DNA of 64,000 nt from assembly GCF_030161475.1 (NCBI RefSeq), contig NZ_BSUG01000003.1, positions 124,001 through 188,000 on the forward strand, given 5' to 3'. The notes below the pieces were generated by a model that saw nothing but the letters and a program-made list of their open reading frames with translations, had not been told where the DNA came from and did not search any database. The position numbers and the translations under genes were made by a program. Below are positions 1 to 9,035 of the stretch, piece after piece. The stretch is from Tetragenococcus halophilus subsp. flandriensis (GTDB lineage Bacteria > Bacillota > Bacilli > Lactobacillales > Enterococcaceae). Numbering within the stretch: the first letter of the stretch is position 1; every line of letters begins with the position of its first letter.

Positions 1-385
1 GCCCTCTAAAATCGATTCGTTTATCTGCAGTAAAGCGAAAGATTATTTTATCACGTTCGAAAGTATATTCAGCGTCAATTAATCTCATATCTATCCGGTA
101 TTCATCTACTTTTTGCTTTCCAATTTTTAATGCTTTTTGAGCGTCCATGCTATTTTTCATATCTTGTGATAATTCTTCTTTAGTCGCTTTATGTAAGATT
201 GAACCTATTTCATCTGGCAAATCCTTTTCACTCACTTCTTGATTGCTAATGACAACACTAGCAATCGCTTTTAAATGCTTTTTTTCAACTAAAACTTTAT
301 CACCACATAAGAGACTTTCATCTCCTACTGAAAAATAATCAATAGGACCAGCCTTATGATAACGAACGCCTGCTACATTGATCAC
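1..385 (-). CDS. ricT: RicT/YaaT PSP1-domain protein (partial, 3' end outside window)
   Basis: N-terminal ~128 residues of a PSP1-domain protein of the RicT (YaaT) family; in B. subtilis it acts with RicA and RicF as a specificity factor for RNase Y-mediated mRNA maturation. The start reads V-I-N-V-A-G-V-R-Y, aligning with the family's N-terminus. I place the start at a GTG (383-385): the AAGAAAGGA Shine-Dalgarno lies 8 bases upstream of it, whereas the ATG at 392-394 abuts the SD. It follows holB by 23 bases, the conserved holB-ricT order. The C-terminal part and stop codon are not in the window. Confidence 0.85.
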   Translation of the reverse strand, partial: MINVAGVRYHKAGPIDYFSVGDESLLCGDKVLVEKKHLKAIASVVISNQEVSEKDLPDEIGSILHKATKEELSQDMKNSMDAQKALKIGKQKVDEYRIDMRLIDAEYTFERDKIIFRFTADKRIDFRG

Positions 386-408
386 GTCACTCATCCTTTC
401 TTAAGGAA

Positions 409-1341
409 CTAGTCAATGATTCGCAAAGCTAATTGCTCAGCTATGCCTTGAAAGGCCACATTAGCAGCTAATTTCTTTTGCGCTTGTAAAATCAACTCAA
501 GTATTTCATTGTTCCGTTGTGTCTTTTGTTTATCTTCTAACGAGTGGTTTCGCTCATCTTGAAAATAAACTAACAGCATGGCAAAAATCATACCTTGCTG
601 CTGCTTTTCTTTTGCTTGAGCAGTGATCTTTTTTTGCACAAAAATAAAAGCTTGCGGATCTCCTTTTTTAAGGTAATCAAACCACTTAGCTATGATTTTC
701 CTAGTTTCATTAAACCATTCATCTTCAGAGATTTCAACTGCTTTATCATAACTATTCGTTAGATTAGCAATAAGATTGGCTGTATTTGTCCCCAAATCTC
801 TTTCTTCTAACCGTTTGATTAAATGTTCCTTTGCTAAAGGCGTAAAATGAACAATTTGGCAACGTGATTGGATCGTCGGTAAAACTTGACCTAAAACATT
901 GGTTTCTAAAATAGCTATTGAATCACCAACTGGCTCTTCTAATAACTTTAACAAACTGTTTGCGGCACTCGGGTTCATTTTATCAGCTTCTTGCACAATA
1001 GATATTTGCGTTCCCTTTTCAAAACTGCTCTTTGAAAGCTCTTCTTGGAGTTGACGTATTTGATTAACTTTGATTGTTTGCCCTTCTGGTTCAATCAATT
1101 GAACATTGGGATGTTCTCCTTCATTGATTCGCATGCAGTTTACACATTGCTCGCAAGGTTGATTCTCATTGACATTTAAACACAATAAACGTTTGGCTAA
1201 CCATAATGCCATATCATGTTTTCCAGAGCCATTATCCCCTTCAAAAATATAAGCATGAGCCAAACGCTCATGCTCTACATTTTTTTTCATTTGCGAATAA
1301 ACAAGAGGTTGACTTTGGGCTAAAAAATTTTCTTCTCCCAT
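409..1341 (-). CDS. holB: DNA polymerase III delta' subunit
   Basis: 310-residue clamp-loader subunit (delta'), working with delta and DnaX to load the beta clamp. Visible are an AAA+ fold with a degenerate Walker-A region (GDNGSGK, residues 35-41), a zinc-module cysteine set (C54, C63, C66, C69) and the SRC motif (sensor/arginine-finger region) near residue 158. It lies between darA and ricT as in B. subtilis, except that no yaaR homologue separates it from darA. The 43-base gap to darA suggests cotranscription. Length is typical. Confidence 0.95.
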   Translation of the reverse strand: MGEENFLAQSQPLVYSQMKKNVEHERLAHAYIFEGDNGSGKHDMALWLAKRLLCLNVNENQPCEQCVNCMRINEGEHPNVQLIEPEGQTIKVNQIRQLQEELSKSSFEKGTQISIVQEADKMNPSAANSLLKLLEEPVGDSIAILETNVLGQVLPTIQSRCQIVHFTPLAKEHLIKRLEERDLGTNTANLIANLTNSYDKAVEISEDEWFNETRKIIAKWFDYLKKGDPQAFIFVQKKITAQAKEKQQQGMIFAMLLVYFQDERNHSLEDKQKTQRNNEILELILQAQKKLAANVAFQGIAEQLALRIID

Positions 1342-1384
1342 TTAAATTCTCCTTGTTTTCTTCTACTGACAATCCTTCGACAAT

Positions 1385-1717
1385 TCAATATTGTTGAAAT
1401 TTTTCAATAGGTAAAACAAATACTGTAGCGCCACCAACTTCTACTTCTACAGGATATGGTACTTGACCTTCTAAAGAAACATTTAACGTCATTGGAGGCG
1501 TGGAGACATATTGCTTTCTTGACTGACAAGTTTTTTTAATTAAACCTAAAGTTTTTTCCACTCGTTCATCTTCTACCCCAATAATGAAAGTGCTATTTCC
1601 TGCTTTCAAAAAACCGCCAGTAGATGACAATTTTGTCGCTCGAATGTTTGCTTCAATAAATTCATTAGCCAAACGATTACTATCTTTATCTTGAACGATC
1701 GCTAATACTAATTTCAT
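1385..1717 (-). CDS. darA: Cyclic-di-AMP receptor, PII-like (DarA/PstA/YaaQ)
   Basis: 110-residue PII-like protein of the DarA (B. subtilis YaaQ) / PstA (Listeria, Staphylococcus) family, which binds c-di-AMP as a trimer; the downstream partner is unknown in most species. The family signature is clear: N-terminal MKLVLAIVQDKD, the TKLSSTGGFLKAGNSTF segment forming the ligand-contacting T-loop base, and a conserved QYVSTPP stretch. It overlaps tmk by 4 bases (ATGA), so translation is probably coupled. This is one of two probable c-di-AMP-linked proteins in the window (the other starts at 13776). Confidence 0.93.
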   Translation of the reverse strand: MKLVLAIVQDKDSNRLANEFIEANIRATKLSSTGGFLKAGNSTFIIGVEDERVEKTLGLIKKTCQSRKQYVSTPPMTLNVSLEGQVPYPVEVEVGGATVFVLPIEKFQQY

Positions 1718-2367
1718 TCTACCATCTCCTTAAAATAATCTGGGTAAGCTGTACTGATTGCTGAAAAACTTTGGTCAACTACATCTTGTAAACCAGTTCT
1801 AGCGTCAATTTTATGTACCCGAGCTGAATTTTGTTCAACTATTTTTAAGTAGGCATGACGGACCCTTTGATGAAATTCTAACCCTTCTGACTCCAATCGG
1901 TCAACTTGATATCCTCGAGATCTTTGAATTCTCTTTAATCCGGTGTCTGAATCAACATCTAAATACAGCGTAAAATCAGGAGTGAGTCCTTCGGTTGCAA
2001 ACTGATTAATTTGAGCGACTTCTTCTATCCCAACACGGCGACCCGCGCCTTGGTAAGCAATAGAACTATCCACGAAACGATCACATAAGACAATTTTTCC
2101 ATTATCTAAAGCCGGAGAAATTACATCAATAATATGTTGTCTACGCGCCGCAGCATAAAGTAATACTTCGCTACGATCGTCCATTTCCTCATAAGCCGGG
2201 TCTAAAATAAGATCACGGATTTTTTCCGCTATTTTTCCGCCCCCTGGCTCTCTTGTTTTGATAATTTCTTTTTCGGATGCAAATTGTAAGCGCGGAAATA
2301 ATTCATTAAGTACGCTAGTTTTGCCTGCGCCATCTGGTCCTTCAATTGTTATGAATAGCCCATCCAC
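1714..2367 (-). CDS. tmk: Thymidylate kinase
   Basis: 217-residue dTMP kinase, phosphorylating dTMP to dTDP. The P-loop is GPDGAGKT (residues 10-17), the DR(F/Y) substrate motif appears as DRFVDSSIAYQG around residue 96, and the LID region carries RSRGYQVDRLE. Length is normal. It sits 29 bases downstream of recR and overlaps darA by 4 bases. The B. subtilis genes yaaL and bofA, found in this interval there, are missing, as expected for a non-sporulating relative. Confidence 0.97.
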   Translation of the reverse strand: MDGLFITIEGPDGAGKTSVLNELFPRLQFASEKEIIKTREPGGGKIAEKIRDLILDPAYEEMDDRSEVLLYAAARRQHIIDVISPALDNGKIVLCDRFVDSSIAYQGAGRRVGIEEVAQINQFATEGLTPDFTLYLDVDSDTGLKRIQRSRGYQVDRLESEGLEFHQRVRHAYLKIVEQNSARVHKIDARTGLQDVVDQSFSAISTAYPDYFKEMVE

Positions 2368-2396
2368 CCTAGTTCCTCCTTTTTGCCTACAATTTT

Positions 2397-2993
2397 TTAT
2401 AATTCTGTCCTGCCTTCTACTGCTTTTGATAAAGTCACTTCATCGGCATACTCAATATCACTTCCAACAGATAAGCCATGAGCGAGCCGAGTGACTGTAA
2501 TCCCTGCTGGCTTGATCAGACGTGAAAGATACATCGCAGTAGCTTCACCTTCTGTAGAAGCATTAGTAGCAATAATTACTTCTTTTACTTCTTCATTTTC
2601 TAAACGCTTGATCAAGTTAGGAATGTTAATATCTTCAGGTCCTGTGCCTTCCACCGGAGAAAGTACCCCATGTAAAACATGGTAAAGTCCTTGGTATTCT
2701 TTCATTTTTTCCAAAGCCATCACATCTTTAGGCTCTTCTACTACAAGCACGCATGAACGGTCTCGCGACGTATCTGCACATATCTCGCAGGGGTCATCTT
2801 CGGTAATATTCCCGCAAACACTGCAATAAGTTAAATCACGCTTAACACTTAATAAAGACTTAGCAAAGTCATTTACTGTCTCATCTTTCATATCAATGGT
2901 ATAAAAAGCTAAACGTGTCGCTGTTTTTTGGCCGATACCTGGTAAATTCATATAACTTGCAATCAAACGAGCAATAGGTTCTGGATATTGCAC
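2397..2993 (-). CDS. recR: Recombination protein RecR
   Basis: 198-residue RecR, a ring-forming protein that with RecO and RecF helps load RecA at gaps. It shows the N-terminal helix-hairpin-helix ([14 protein letters not shown]), a C4 zinc finger (C57, C60, C69, C72), a TOPRIM domain starting [14 protein letters not shown], and the C-terminal [15 protein letters not shown] segment. Placed between ybaB and tmk in the classic dnaX-ybaB-recR cluster; 61 bases separate it from ybaB. Confidence 0.97.
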   Translation of the reverse strand: MQYPEPIARLIASYMNLPGIGQKTATRLAFYTIDMKDETVNDFAKSLLSVKRDLTYCSVCGNITEDDPCEICADTSRDRSCVLVVEEPKDVMALEKMKEYQGLYHVLHGVLSPVEGTGPEDINIPNLIKRLENEEVKEVIIATNASTEGEATAMYLSRLIKPAGITVTRLAHGLSVGSDIEYADEVTLSKAVEGRTEL

Positions 2994-3054
2994 AATTAAG
3001 ACTCCTTTATTAACAAATCAGAAAAATAGGCATCGACTTACAAAGAGTCATTTT

Positions 3055-3366
3055 TTACATTCCTGGAATGTTTTGTGTATATTTGCCCATCGTCTGTTTT
3101 GTTTCTTTATCAATATTTTCTAAACAATCATTCACAGCTGTTACAATCAAATCTTGTAACATTTCTGGATCTTCTGGATCGATGACATCTTCTTTAATCT
3201 GCACATCTTTAATTGTACGATCTCCAGTTGCTGTGACTTTTACATAATCATTCGTTGCTTTTCCGCTAAATTCTTTTTTATTTAACGCTTCTTGTTCCTT
3301 TTCCATGTCTTTTTGCATTTTTTGTACTTGTTTCATCATGCCTTGCATGTTACCCATGCCTTTCAT
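3055..3366 (-). CDS. ybaB: YbaB/EbfC nucleoid-associated protein
   Basis: 103-residue YbaB/EbfC family DNA-binding protein. The N-terminus is Met/Gly-rich ([13 protein letters not shown]) followed by a long charged helix, then the conserved [16 protein letters not shown] strand region. The family forms dimers that bind DNA with little specificity; the precise role is unsettled. It is 18 bases downstream of dnaX and upstream of recR, the widespread dnaX-ybaB-recR arrangement. The ATG chosen follows GAGGA closely; a second ATG three codons in is an alternative start. Confidence 0.94.
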   Translation of the reverse strand: MKGMGNMQGMMKQVQKMQKDMEKEQEALNKKEFSGKATNDYVKVTATGDRTIKDVQIKEDVIDPEDPEMLQDLIVTAVNDCLENIDKETKQTMGKYTQNIPGM

Positions 3367-3384
3367 ATATCCTCACTTCACTTT

Positions 3385-5127
3385 CTAATCTTCTTTAATA
3401 GTTGCTAATTCGCCAAATAAATCTTGCGCTTTAGAGACTGCCAAGTCTTCCTTTTGTTCGTCCGTTGTAGTGCTTTCTGGTTCTTCCTGTTCTGTCAATT
3501 CATCTTCATCTGCTTCATCTTTATGACCAGAAAGAAATTCTTGTCGTAAAGTAGGCCAACTTTCATCAGTAATGTAGACTAAATCCGGTACATAATCTGA
3601 AATCATACGACTAATATTATTTTGTACAGCTAATACAAAATCCTGATCGTTTGCTGCTTTTTTACAAATAATTTCATAATCAAAAGCAATGACCAATCCA
3701 TTAGGGCTAGCAGCTTTGGGTTGGCTTGCTCTTAACATCGCTTTTTGTGTTACACTCAAGCTTGCTAAAAGATCCTCCCAAATTTCTTTGACATTCACTA
3801 AGTCTTTTTTTCTAGCCTCTTTTAAAACCTTAAATACTCGTTTTTTAGGCACACGATAAGCAGTAGACGCTGGTTTTTTTTCTTTGTGCTGTTGTGTCTT
3901 CGTTTGAACTTGTTGTTGTGGTTGTTCCAAACGATTTTTTAACTGACTAATTTCTTGTTGCAATGCAGTTACTTGCTCTTTTAGTCCTACTAGCTCTTGA
4001 GTATCAGCTGGCTGCGCATTGTCAACCGAAGAACTAATCTCAGTAGAAATTCCTTCAGATAATTTTACAGCGGCAACTTCTAAATATATTCTAGGACTTG
4101 TGGTAAAACGTATTTCATTTTGTGCCTGATTTAAAATATGAATCCAAGAATAAATTTGTTGGGCAGAAATTTCATCTGCAGATTGCTTAAATGTTGCTGT
4201 AAAATGCTGGGCTTTTTCAGCTAATAGTTTAGGTGCTTTTTGATAAACCAATAAGTCACGACAATAAAGCAGTAAGTTTTCTAGTAACCGCCTTGCTTCC
4301 TTGCCTGAAGCTAACATTTCATCTAACAAGCTTAAACACTCCGCTGTATTTTCTTGTTGACAAGCTAAAATAAAACGGTCCATCATATCATAAGTCAAAC
4401 TACCTGTTACTTCTAAAGCATCTTGTAATGTAATTATATCATCACTAAAGGAAATGGCCTGATCTAAAATACTTAAAGCATCACGCATACCACCTTCAGC
4501 TGCTTGTGCAATAACATTTAATGCTTCATCTTCAAAACTGAATTCATTTTTTTCTAAAATATATGCTAAATGATCTACAATATCTTTTGTATCAATTCGC
4601 TTAAAATCAAAACGCTGAGTTCTAGAAATAATGGTTGCTGGAATTTTATGAGGTTCTGTTGTGGCTAAGATGAAAATCACATTTTTTTTGGGTTCTTCCA
4701 AGGTTTTTAACAATGCATTAAAAGCTCCCGTAGATAACATATGAACTTCATCGATAATATAGACTTTGTACTGAGCTTGAGTGGGAGCATAATTTGCCCG
4801 TTCACGAATCAAACGAATTTCTTCAACGCCGTTATTACTAGCAGCATCGATTTCAATCACATCTTCTTGGGTACCATCTGTAATTGAACGACAAATTTCA
4901 CATTCATTACAAGGTTCGCCATCTACACTATTGGGACAATTGACGGCTTTAGCAAGAATTTTTGCAGCACTAGTTTTCCCCGTGCCTCTTGGTCCTGTAA
5001 ACAAATAAGCATGGGAAATTTGACTTTGCGTAATCGCGTTTTTTAAAGTTTGAGTGATTGCTTCTTGACCAATCACATCATCAAATCGTTGCGAACGCCA
5101 TACGCGATAAAGTGCTTGATAAACCAA
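3385..5127 (-). CDS. dnaX: DNA polymerase III subunits gamma/tau
   Basis: Clamp-loader ATPase of about 580 residues. AAA+ module with Walker A GPRGTGKT, four zinc-binding cysteines just after it, Walker B as DEVHMLS, and a low-complexity Gln/Glu/Lys-rich tau linker. I place the start at TTG 5125-5127 (reads M-V-Y-Q-A-L-Y-R) because AGAGG lies 8 bases upstream; the in-frame GTG at 5134-5136 overlaps the SD. An A8 run at 3874-3881 (codons GAA AAA AAA CCA) could allow slippage into the -1 frame, where a stop follows nine codons later; the product would be close to the E. coli gamma length (see findings). First gene of the cluster. Confidence 0.96.
   Translation of the reverse strand: MVYQALYRVWRSQRFDDVIGQEAITQTLKNAITQSQISHAYLFTGPRGTGKTSAAKILAKAVNCPNSVDGEPCNECEICRSITDGTQEDVIEIDAASNNGVEEIRLIRERANYAPTQAQYKVYIIDEVHMLSTGAFNALLKTLEEPKKNVIFILATTEPHKIPATIISRTQRFDFKRIDTKDIVDHLAYILEKNEFSFEDEALNVIAQAAEGGMRDALSILDQAISFSDDIITLQDALEVTGSLTYDMMDRFILACQQENTAECLSLLDEMLASGKEARRLLENLLLYCRDLLVYQKAPKLLAEKAQHFTATFKQSADEISAQQIYSWIHILNQAQNEIRFTTSPRIYLEVAAVKLSEGISTEISSSVDNAQPADTQELVGLKEQVTALQQEISQLKNRLEQPQQQVQTKTQQHKEKKPASTAYRVPKKRVFKVLKEARKKDLVNVKEIWEDLLASLSVTQKAMLRASQPKAASPNGLVIAFDYEIICKKAANDQDFVLAVQNNISRMISDYVPDLVYITDESWPTLRQEFLSGHKDEADEDELTEQEEPESTTTDEQKEDLAVSKAQDLFGELATIKED
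3874..3881 (-). other. Candidate slippery run (A8) in dnaX
   Basis: On the coding strand a G is followed by eight A residues, read GAA AAA AAA CCA in frame. A -1 ribosomal slip, or insertion of one A by RNA polymerase, would shift reading to ACC AGC GTC ... GCC TAA, terminating nine codons on. The predicted product is about 427 residues, near the 431-residue gamma protein of E. coli. I see no strong internal Shine-Dalgarno just upstream and did not fold the downstream RNA, so function is conjecture. Confidence 0.35.
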
Positions 5128-5248
5128 ATTCGCCACCTCTTTTCAAAATTCGCTACTTACTATTATACGCAATTTTGCTTAAAAAAACCACAATTTGAGC
5201 AAATCCTATTCGAACTTTTTTAAATCTTTAACTCAGTATTTGTATAAA

Positions 5249-5273
5249 GGACAAGTATTTATTCTTAATGTCC
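5249..5273. promoter_or_regulatory. Inverted repeat upstream of beta-glucoside pair
   Basis: GGACA and TGTCC half-sites are separated by 15 AT-rich bases, about 75 bases upstream of the phospho-beta-glucosidase start. It could be an operator, but I cannot name a regulator and found no antiterminator (RAT) hairpin or good cre site here. Confidence 0.25.
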
Positions 5274-5346
5274 AATCATAGAAATTTCCCACAGAAATTA
5301 GTATACTTATTAATAGATTTTTTAAATTGTAAAAGGAGACTTTTTT

Positions 5347-6756
5347 ATGTCACATAAATTCCCGGATAATTTCCTATGGGGCGCGTCAATCAGCGCACAC
5401 CAGACAGAAGGTGCTTATAAAAGCGATGGTAAAGGTTTAACTGTCCAAGACACTAGGATACGCGATAATCATGAAATTGCCGACTTCACAGTAGCAAGTG
5501 ACCATTATCACCACTATAAAGAAGACATTCAGCTATTGGCAGAACTAGGTGTCAAAGTTTTTCGTTTTTCAATTTCCTGGGCTCGTATTTTTCCTCAAGG
5601 TAGTAAAGAGATTAACCAAGCAGGTATCGATCATTATCAAAATGTTATTGATGAATGTTTATCGCATAATATCCAACCTATGATCACACTCAACCATTTT
5701 GACTTGCCACAAGCCTTAGAAGATATAGGGGGCTGGTCCAATCGTAAAACTGTTGATGCCTTTAAAGAATATGCACAAACCGTTTTTAAAGCATATGGTA
5801 GCAAGGTCAAATACTGGTTAACGATCAACGAACCAAATATTATGCTATTGGTTGATCAAAAAATTTTAGGAAAACAAATTCCTATAGAAGAAAAATACCA
5901 GCAATTCCATCATTTGATGATGGCAGAAAAATACGCTTTTAAGCTTTGCCATGAACTAGTAGAAAATGGGCAAATAGGACCTGTCCCTAATATATCATTG
6001 GTTTATCCAGCCACAAGTAAACCGCTGGACAATCAAGCTGCCTTATATTTCAATAGTGTACGAAATTGGGCGTATCTCGATTTTTCTTGCTTTGGTCGTT
6101 ACAACACAGTTTTTAAGGACTATTTAAAACAAAAAAATATTTCAATTACTTTTTCGCCCGAAGACGAAACTGTGATGAAAGAAAACTTTCCAGATTTTAT
6201 TGCTATGAATTTTTATACAACAATGACTGTAGAAAAACCAATGGATAAAAATAATATGAGCGAAGGAATCAGTGATCAACAAAGTGAAGACATAATGGAT
6301 TGGGGTTTTTACAAAGGCGTCACTAATCCTTATCTTAAGAAAAACCAATTTAACTGGACGATCGACCCAGATGGTTTTAAGACTACCTTACAAACACTTT
6401 ATGATCGTTATCATTTACCAATCATTATCACTGAAAACGGTCTGGGAGCCAAAGATGATTTAACTGAAGATAAAAAAATTCATGACCCTTACCGTATTGA
6501 TTACTTGAAACAACATCTTGAACAGGCACTAGAAGCTATCGAGTCAGGCGTTGATTTATTTGGTTATAGCCCTTGGTCAGCAATCGATCTGATTAGTGTC
6601 CATGAAGGAATCAGCAAACGTTACGGTTTTATTTATGTTGACAGAACAGAAAAAGAGTTAAAAGAACTTAGACGCTATAAAAAAGACAGTTTTTATTGGT
6701 ATCAAAAATTGATTCAAACAAATAAAATTCCAGCAGAAAGCAGGCGAAACGAATGA
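5347..6756 (+). CDS. 6-phospho-beta-glucosidase, GH1 family
   Basis: 469-residue glycoside hydrolase family 1 enzyme, expected to cleave phosphorylated beta-glucosides imported by a PTS. The GH1 N-terminal signature FLWGASISAHQTEGA is present; the acid/base glutamate lies in LTINEPN (E162) and the nucleophile in IITENG (E363). AAAGGAG precedes the ATG. It overlaps the PTS IIC gene by 4 bases, so the two are coupled. The phospho-specific assignment rests on the IIC neighbour and overall family resemblance; the exact sugar cannot be told. No regulator or IIA/IIB gene adjoins. Confidence 0.9.
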   Translation: MSHKFPDNFLWGASISAHQTEGAYKSDGKGLTVQDTRIRDNHEIADFTVASDHYHHYKEDIQLLAELGVKVFRFSISWARIFPQGSKEINQAGIDHYQNVIDECLSHNIQPMITLNHFDLPQALEDIGGWSNRKTVDAFKEYAQTVFKAYGSKVKYWLTINEPNIMLLVDQKILGKQIPIEEKYQQFHHLMMAEKYAFKLCHELVENGQIGPVPNISLVYPATSKPLDNQAALYFNSVRNWAYLDFSCFGRYNTVFKDYLKQKNISITFSPEDETVMKENFPDFIAMNFYTTMTVEKPMDKNNMSEGISDQQSEDIMDWGFYKGVTNPYLKKNQFNWTIDPDGFKTTLQTLYDRYHLPIIITENGLGAKDDLTEDKKIHDPYRIDYLKQHLEQALEAIESGVDLFGYSPWSAIDLISVHEGISKRYGFIYVDRTEKELKELRRYKKDSFYWYQKLIQTNKIPAESRRNE

Positions 6757-8090
6757 ATGTAGTCTTTACTTTTCTAGAAAACAAATTGATGCCTCCATTA
6801 AATAAACTCGCCAATTTACGTGTCATACAAGCCATCATGCAAGCTGGTGTGGTAACCGTCCCTTTCACCATTGTGGGTTCAATATTTTTAATTATAAATA
6901 ATTTACCACAAATCATACCACCCCTAGCACCTTTTTTTGAGCAAACAATATTGAAATTATCTCCGCTTTATAATGTTGTCACAACAATGTCGATTGACTC
7001 AATTGCGATATTTTATGCTTTGGCTACGGCTTTTTATTTAACAGAAAGCTATCGACAAGATACCGCAAAACAAATGAGTAGTTTTGTCGGTGCAATTTTA
7101 GGATTATTCGCATTTTTATTAACGATTGTTCAAGTTGATATTCAAAACGGACATGCCCAATTGCTACAAAATACTGCTGAAGAGTCCATTATCTATAACG
7201 GCATAGCGCTTGATAGTTGGGTTACACGTTTTAGCGGTGTGGGTATTTTTATCGGGATTTTAACAGCTATTTTAGCGGTACAGATTTATCGCTTTTGTAT
7301 AATAAAAAACATTACCATTCGTATGCCTGAAGGCGTACCTGATGGTGTTAGTAAAGCATTTGCTTCTTTAATACCAGCAATTTTCATCGCCTTTACTATG
7401 GTTATCATTAATGGTATTTTAGCTTTTTTCCATACCGATTTACATGCGATTTTAACTCAGCCTTTTGAGTTCGTAAAAGGATTGACAGGTTCTTGGCTGG
7501 GAATTGTTATCATTATGTTACTGATCCACTTACTATGGGTGGTCGGAGTACACGGTACTGCTATTATCAAAAACAGCTTTATCAATCCTATTTTACTGGT
7601 GGCTCTAACCGAAAATATTAATGGTGCTAACAATATTTTTGCTGGCGACTTTGTTAATATGTATATTTTTCTAGGTGGTGCTGGCAGCACATTAGGCCTG
7701 GTTTTACTGATGGTTTTTAATGCCAAATCAGATCAATTAAAAGTACTAGGAAAAGCAGCGATTTTACCAGGTTTGTTTAATATCAATGAACCAGTTATTT
7801 TTGGTGCTCCTATCGTTTATAACCCTTATTTGATGATTCCATTTATTTTGACGCCGATTATCAACGTAACCATTTCATATTTTGCCACTTCAATAGGACT
7901 TATCAATAAAATCATCTCCGGCATTCCATGGATATCTCCAGTTGGAATCGGTGCTTTCTTGGGAACTGGCGGTGACTTCCGTGGTGTATTTATCGCTTTT
8001 ATTAACTTAGCTATCTCACTACTTATCTATTATCCTTTCTTTAAAATGTATGATAATAAGTTATTTGCGCAACAACAAACAAAATCTTAA
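6753..8090 (+). CDS. PTS system, cellobiose/lactose-type EIIC permease
   Basis: 445-residue membrane subunit of a lactose/cellobiose-family phosphotransferase transporter. About ten hydrophobic segments are visible; the family's LLIHLLWVVGVHG motif lies near the middle, and NINEPVIFGAPIV, the conserved sugar-site loop, near residue 345. Only the IIC domain is present, so IIA and IIB must be supplied from elsewhere in the genome. Translationally coupled to the GH1 gene (ATGA overlap); a hairpin terminator follows. Confidence 0.92.
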   Translation: MNVVFTFLENKLMPPLNKLANLRVIQAIMQAGVVTVPFTIVGSIFLIINNLPQIIPPLAPFFEQTILKLSPLYNVVTTMSIDSIAIFYALATAFYLTESYRQDTAKQMSSFVGAILGLFAFLLTIVQVDIQNGHAQLLQNTAEESIIYNGIALDSWVTRFSGVGIFIGILTAILAVQIYRFCIIKNITIRMPEGVPDGVSKAFASLIPAIFIAFTMVIINGILAFFHTDLHAILTQPFEFVKGLTGSWLGIVIIMLLIHLLWVVGVHGTAIIKNSFINPILLVALTENINGANNIFAGDFVNMYIFLGGAGSTLGLVLLMVFNAKSDQLKVLGKAAILPGLFNINEPVIFGAPIVYNPYLMIPFILTPIINVTISYFATSIGLINKIISGIPWISPVGIGAFLGTGGDFRGVFIAFINLAISLLIYYPFFKMYDNKLFAQQQTKS

Positions 8091-8100
8091 CTGACAAATA

Positions 8101-8150
8101 AAAATATAGGATAGGTTATTTTTAAAATAACTGCTATCCTATATTTTTTA
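8101..8150. terminator. Bidirectional terminator
   Basis: A 13-base inverted repeat (AAATATAGGATAG / CTATCCTATATTT) with a 19-base AT-rich loop is followed by T-runs on both strands. It would end the plus-strand PTS operon and the convergent minus-strand NAD(P)-binding gene. Confidence 0.8.
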
Positions 8151-8178
8151 TACTCATTAAATTGTCAACCAACACAAG

Positions 8179-8811
8179 TTAATTTTGATAAACAGAAATT
8201 TGTACTTGGTTATATTTTCCTGATTCTAAAGCATCTACAAAAGCTGTTGCATAATCACGATAACTGATTTTACTTTCACCAGCACGATTTTTTCTATATT
8301 CATTATCAGAAATTGTGTAGTCTCCTGTTTTTAGCCCGTCAGCTTCAAAACTTGAAGCAGGGCTAACATATACCCATTGTACATCACTGCGCTTTTTTAA
8401 ATGCTCTAGTGCTTCACCCATTCCAGTAGCTACAGGCTGTGCTTCAGCTGGAAAGCTAGCAGTATCTTTTAATTGTATTTTATGCTCGTCGTCTACATAC
8501 AGACTACCAGCACCTCCTACAACAAATAATTTTATATTCGTATCGCTTAAGCAATCCGCTAGATGCATCAAAGATGAGTCATGTAAATCCATATCTTTGG
8601 GATTCCAAACACCAAAAGCATCAACGACAATATCAAATTCCTTCAGATCATCAAATGTTAAATCGTAAAGGTCTTTTTGTAAAACTTTAGGAGCTTCTGT
8701 TTGATTTTTTTGGCGTACAATCGCGGTCACATCATGGTTTCGTTTAACAGCCTCATTTGTAATTAATCTTCCGGCTCGACCGTTTGCTGCCACAACTGCG
8801 ATTTTCATCAA
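8179..8811 (-). CDS. NAD(P)-binding Rossmann protein (atypical SDR/NmrA-like)
   Basis: 210-residue single-domain Rossmann protein of the NAD(P)H-binding (PF13460-type) group. The nucleotide loop is AANGRAGRLI at residues 8-17, and a YVSPASSFEADG segment corresponds to the later substrate-pocket region. Such proteins are often annotated as NADH-flavin reductases or dehydratase-like without proven substrate. Monocistronic, with TTGGAGGAA before the start. I infer only cofactor binding. Confidence 0.8.
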   Translation of the reverse strand: MMKIAVVAANGRAGRLITNEAVKRNHDVTAIVRQKNQTEAPKVLQKDLYDLTFDDLKEFDIVVDAFGVWNPKDMDLHDSSLMHLADCLSDTNIKLFVVGGAGSLYVDDEHKIQLKDTASFPAEAQPVATGMGEALEHLKKRSDVQWVYVSPASSFEADGLKTGDYTISDNEYRKNRAGESKISYRDYATAFVDALESGKYNQVQISVYQN

Positions 8812-8912
8812 CTATTCCTCCAATTTTATCCTTTTACTTTATTATCGTACACCTTTGTCATAGAAAAAGAAAATAATTATATCTTTTCTTCTTACTTATT
8901 TTAAGTTATTTT

Positions 8913-9030
8913 ATCACTATATACAACTAACTTTTACTCAGAGAGTACGGTTGCTACGCCTCGCTTGCGCTTGCCCTAGTACTGTTCATCATCTACTCTC
9001 AGCTCCCTTCGGTCGCTGAGTCATAGTGAT
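8913..9030. repeat. GC-richer nested inverted-repeat element
   Basis: This ~118-base stretch is visibly richer in G+C than its surroundings and has nested symmetry: ATCACTAT (8913-8920) pairs with ATAGTGAT (9023-9030), ACTCA (8936-8940) with TGAGT (9017-9021), and GAGAGTA (8941-8947) with TACTCTC (8994-9000). The centre carries a CGCTTGCGCTTGCC motif and an AGCTCCCTTCGGTCGCT stem-loop. No open reading frame. It resembles a small dispersed intergenic repeat (MITE/REP-like), but copy number cannot be judged from one window. Confidence 0.45.
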
Positions 9031-9035
9031 TCACA

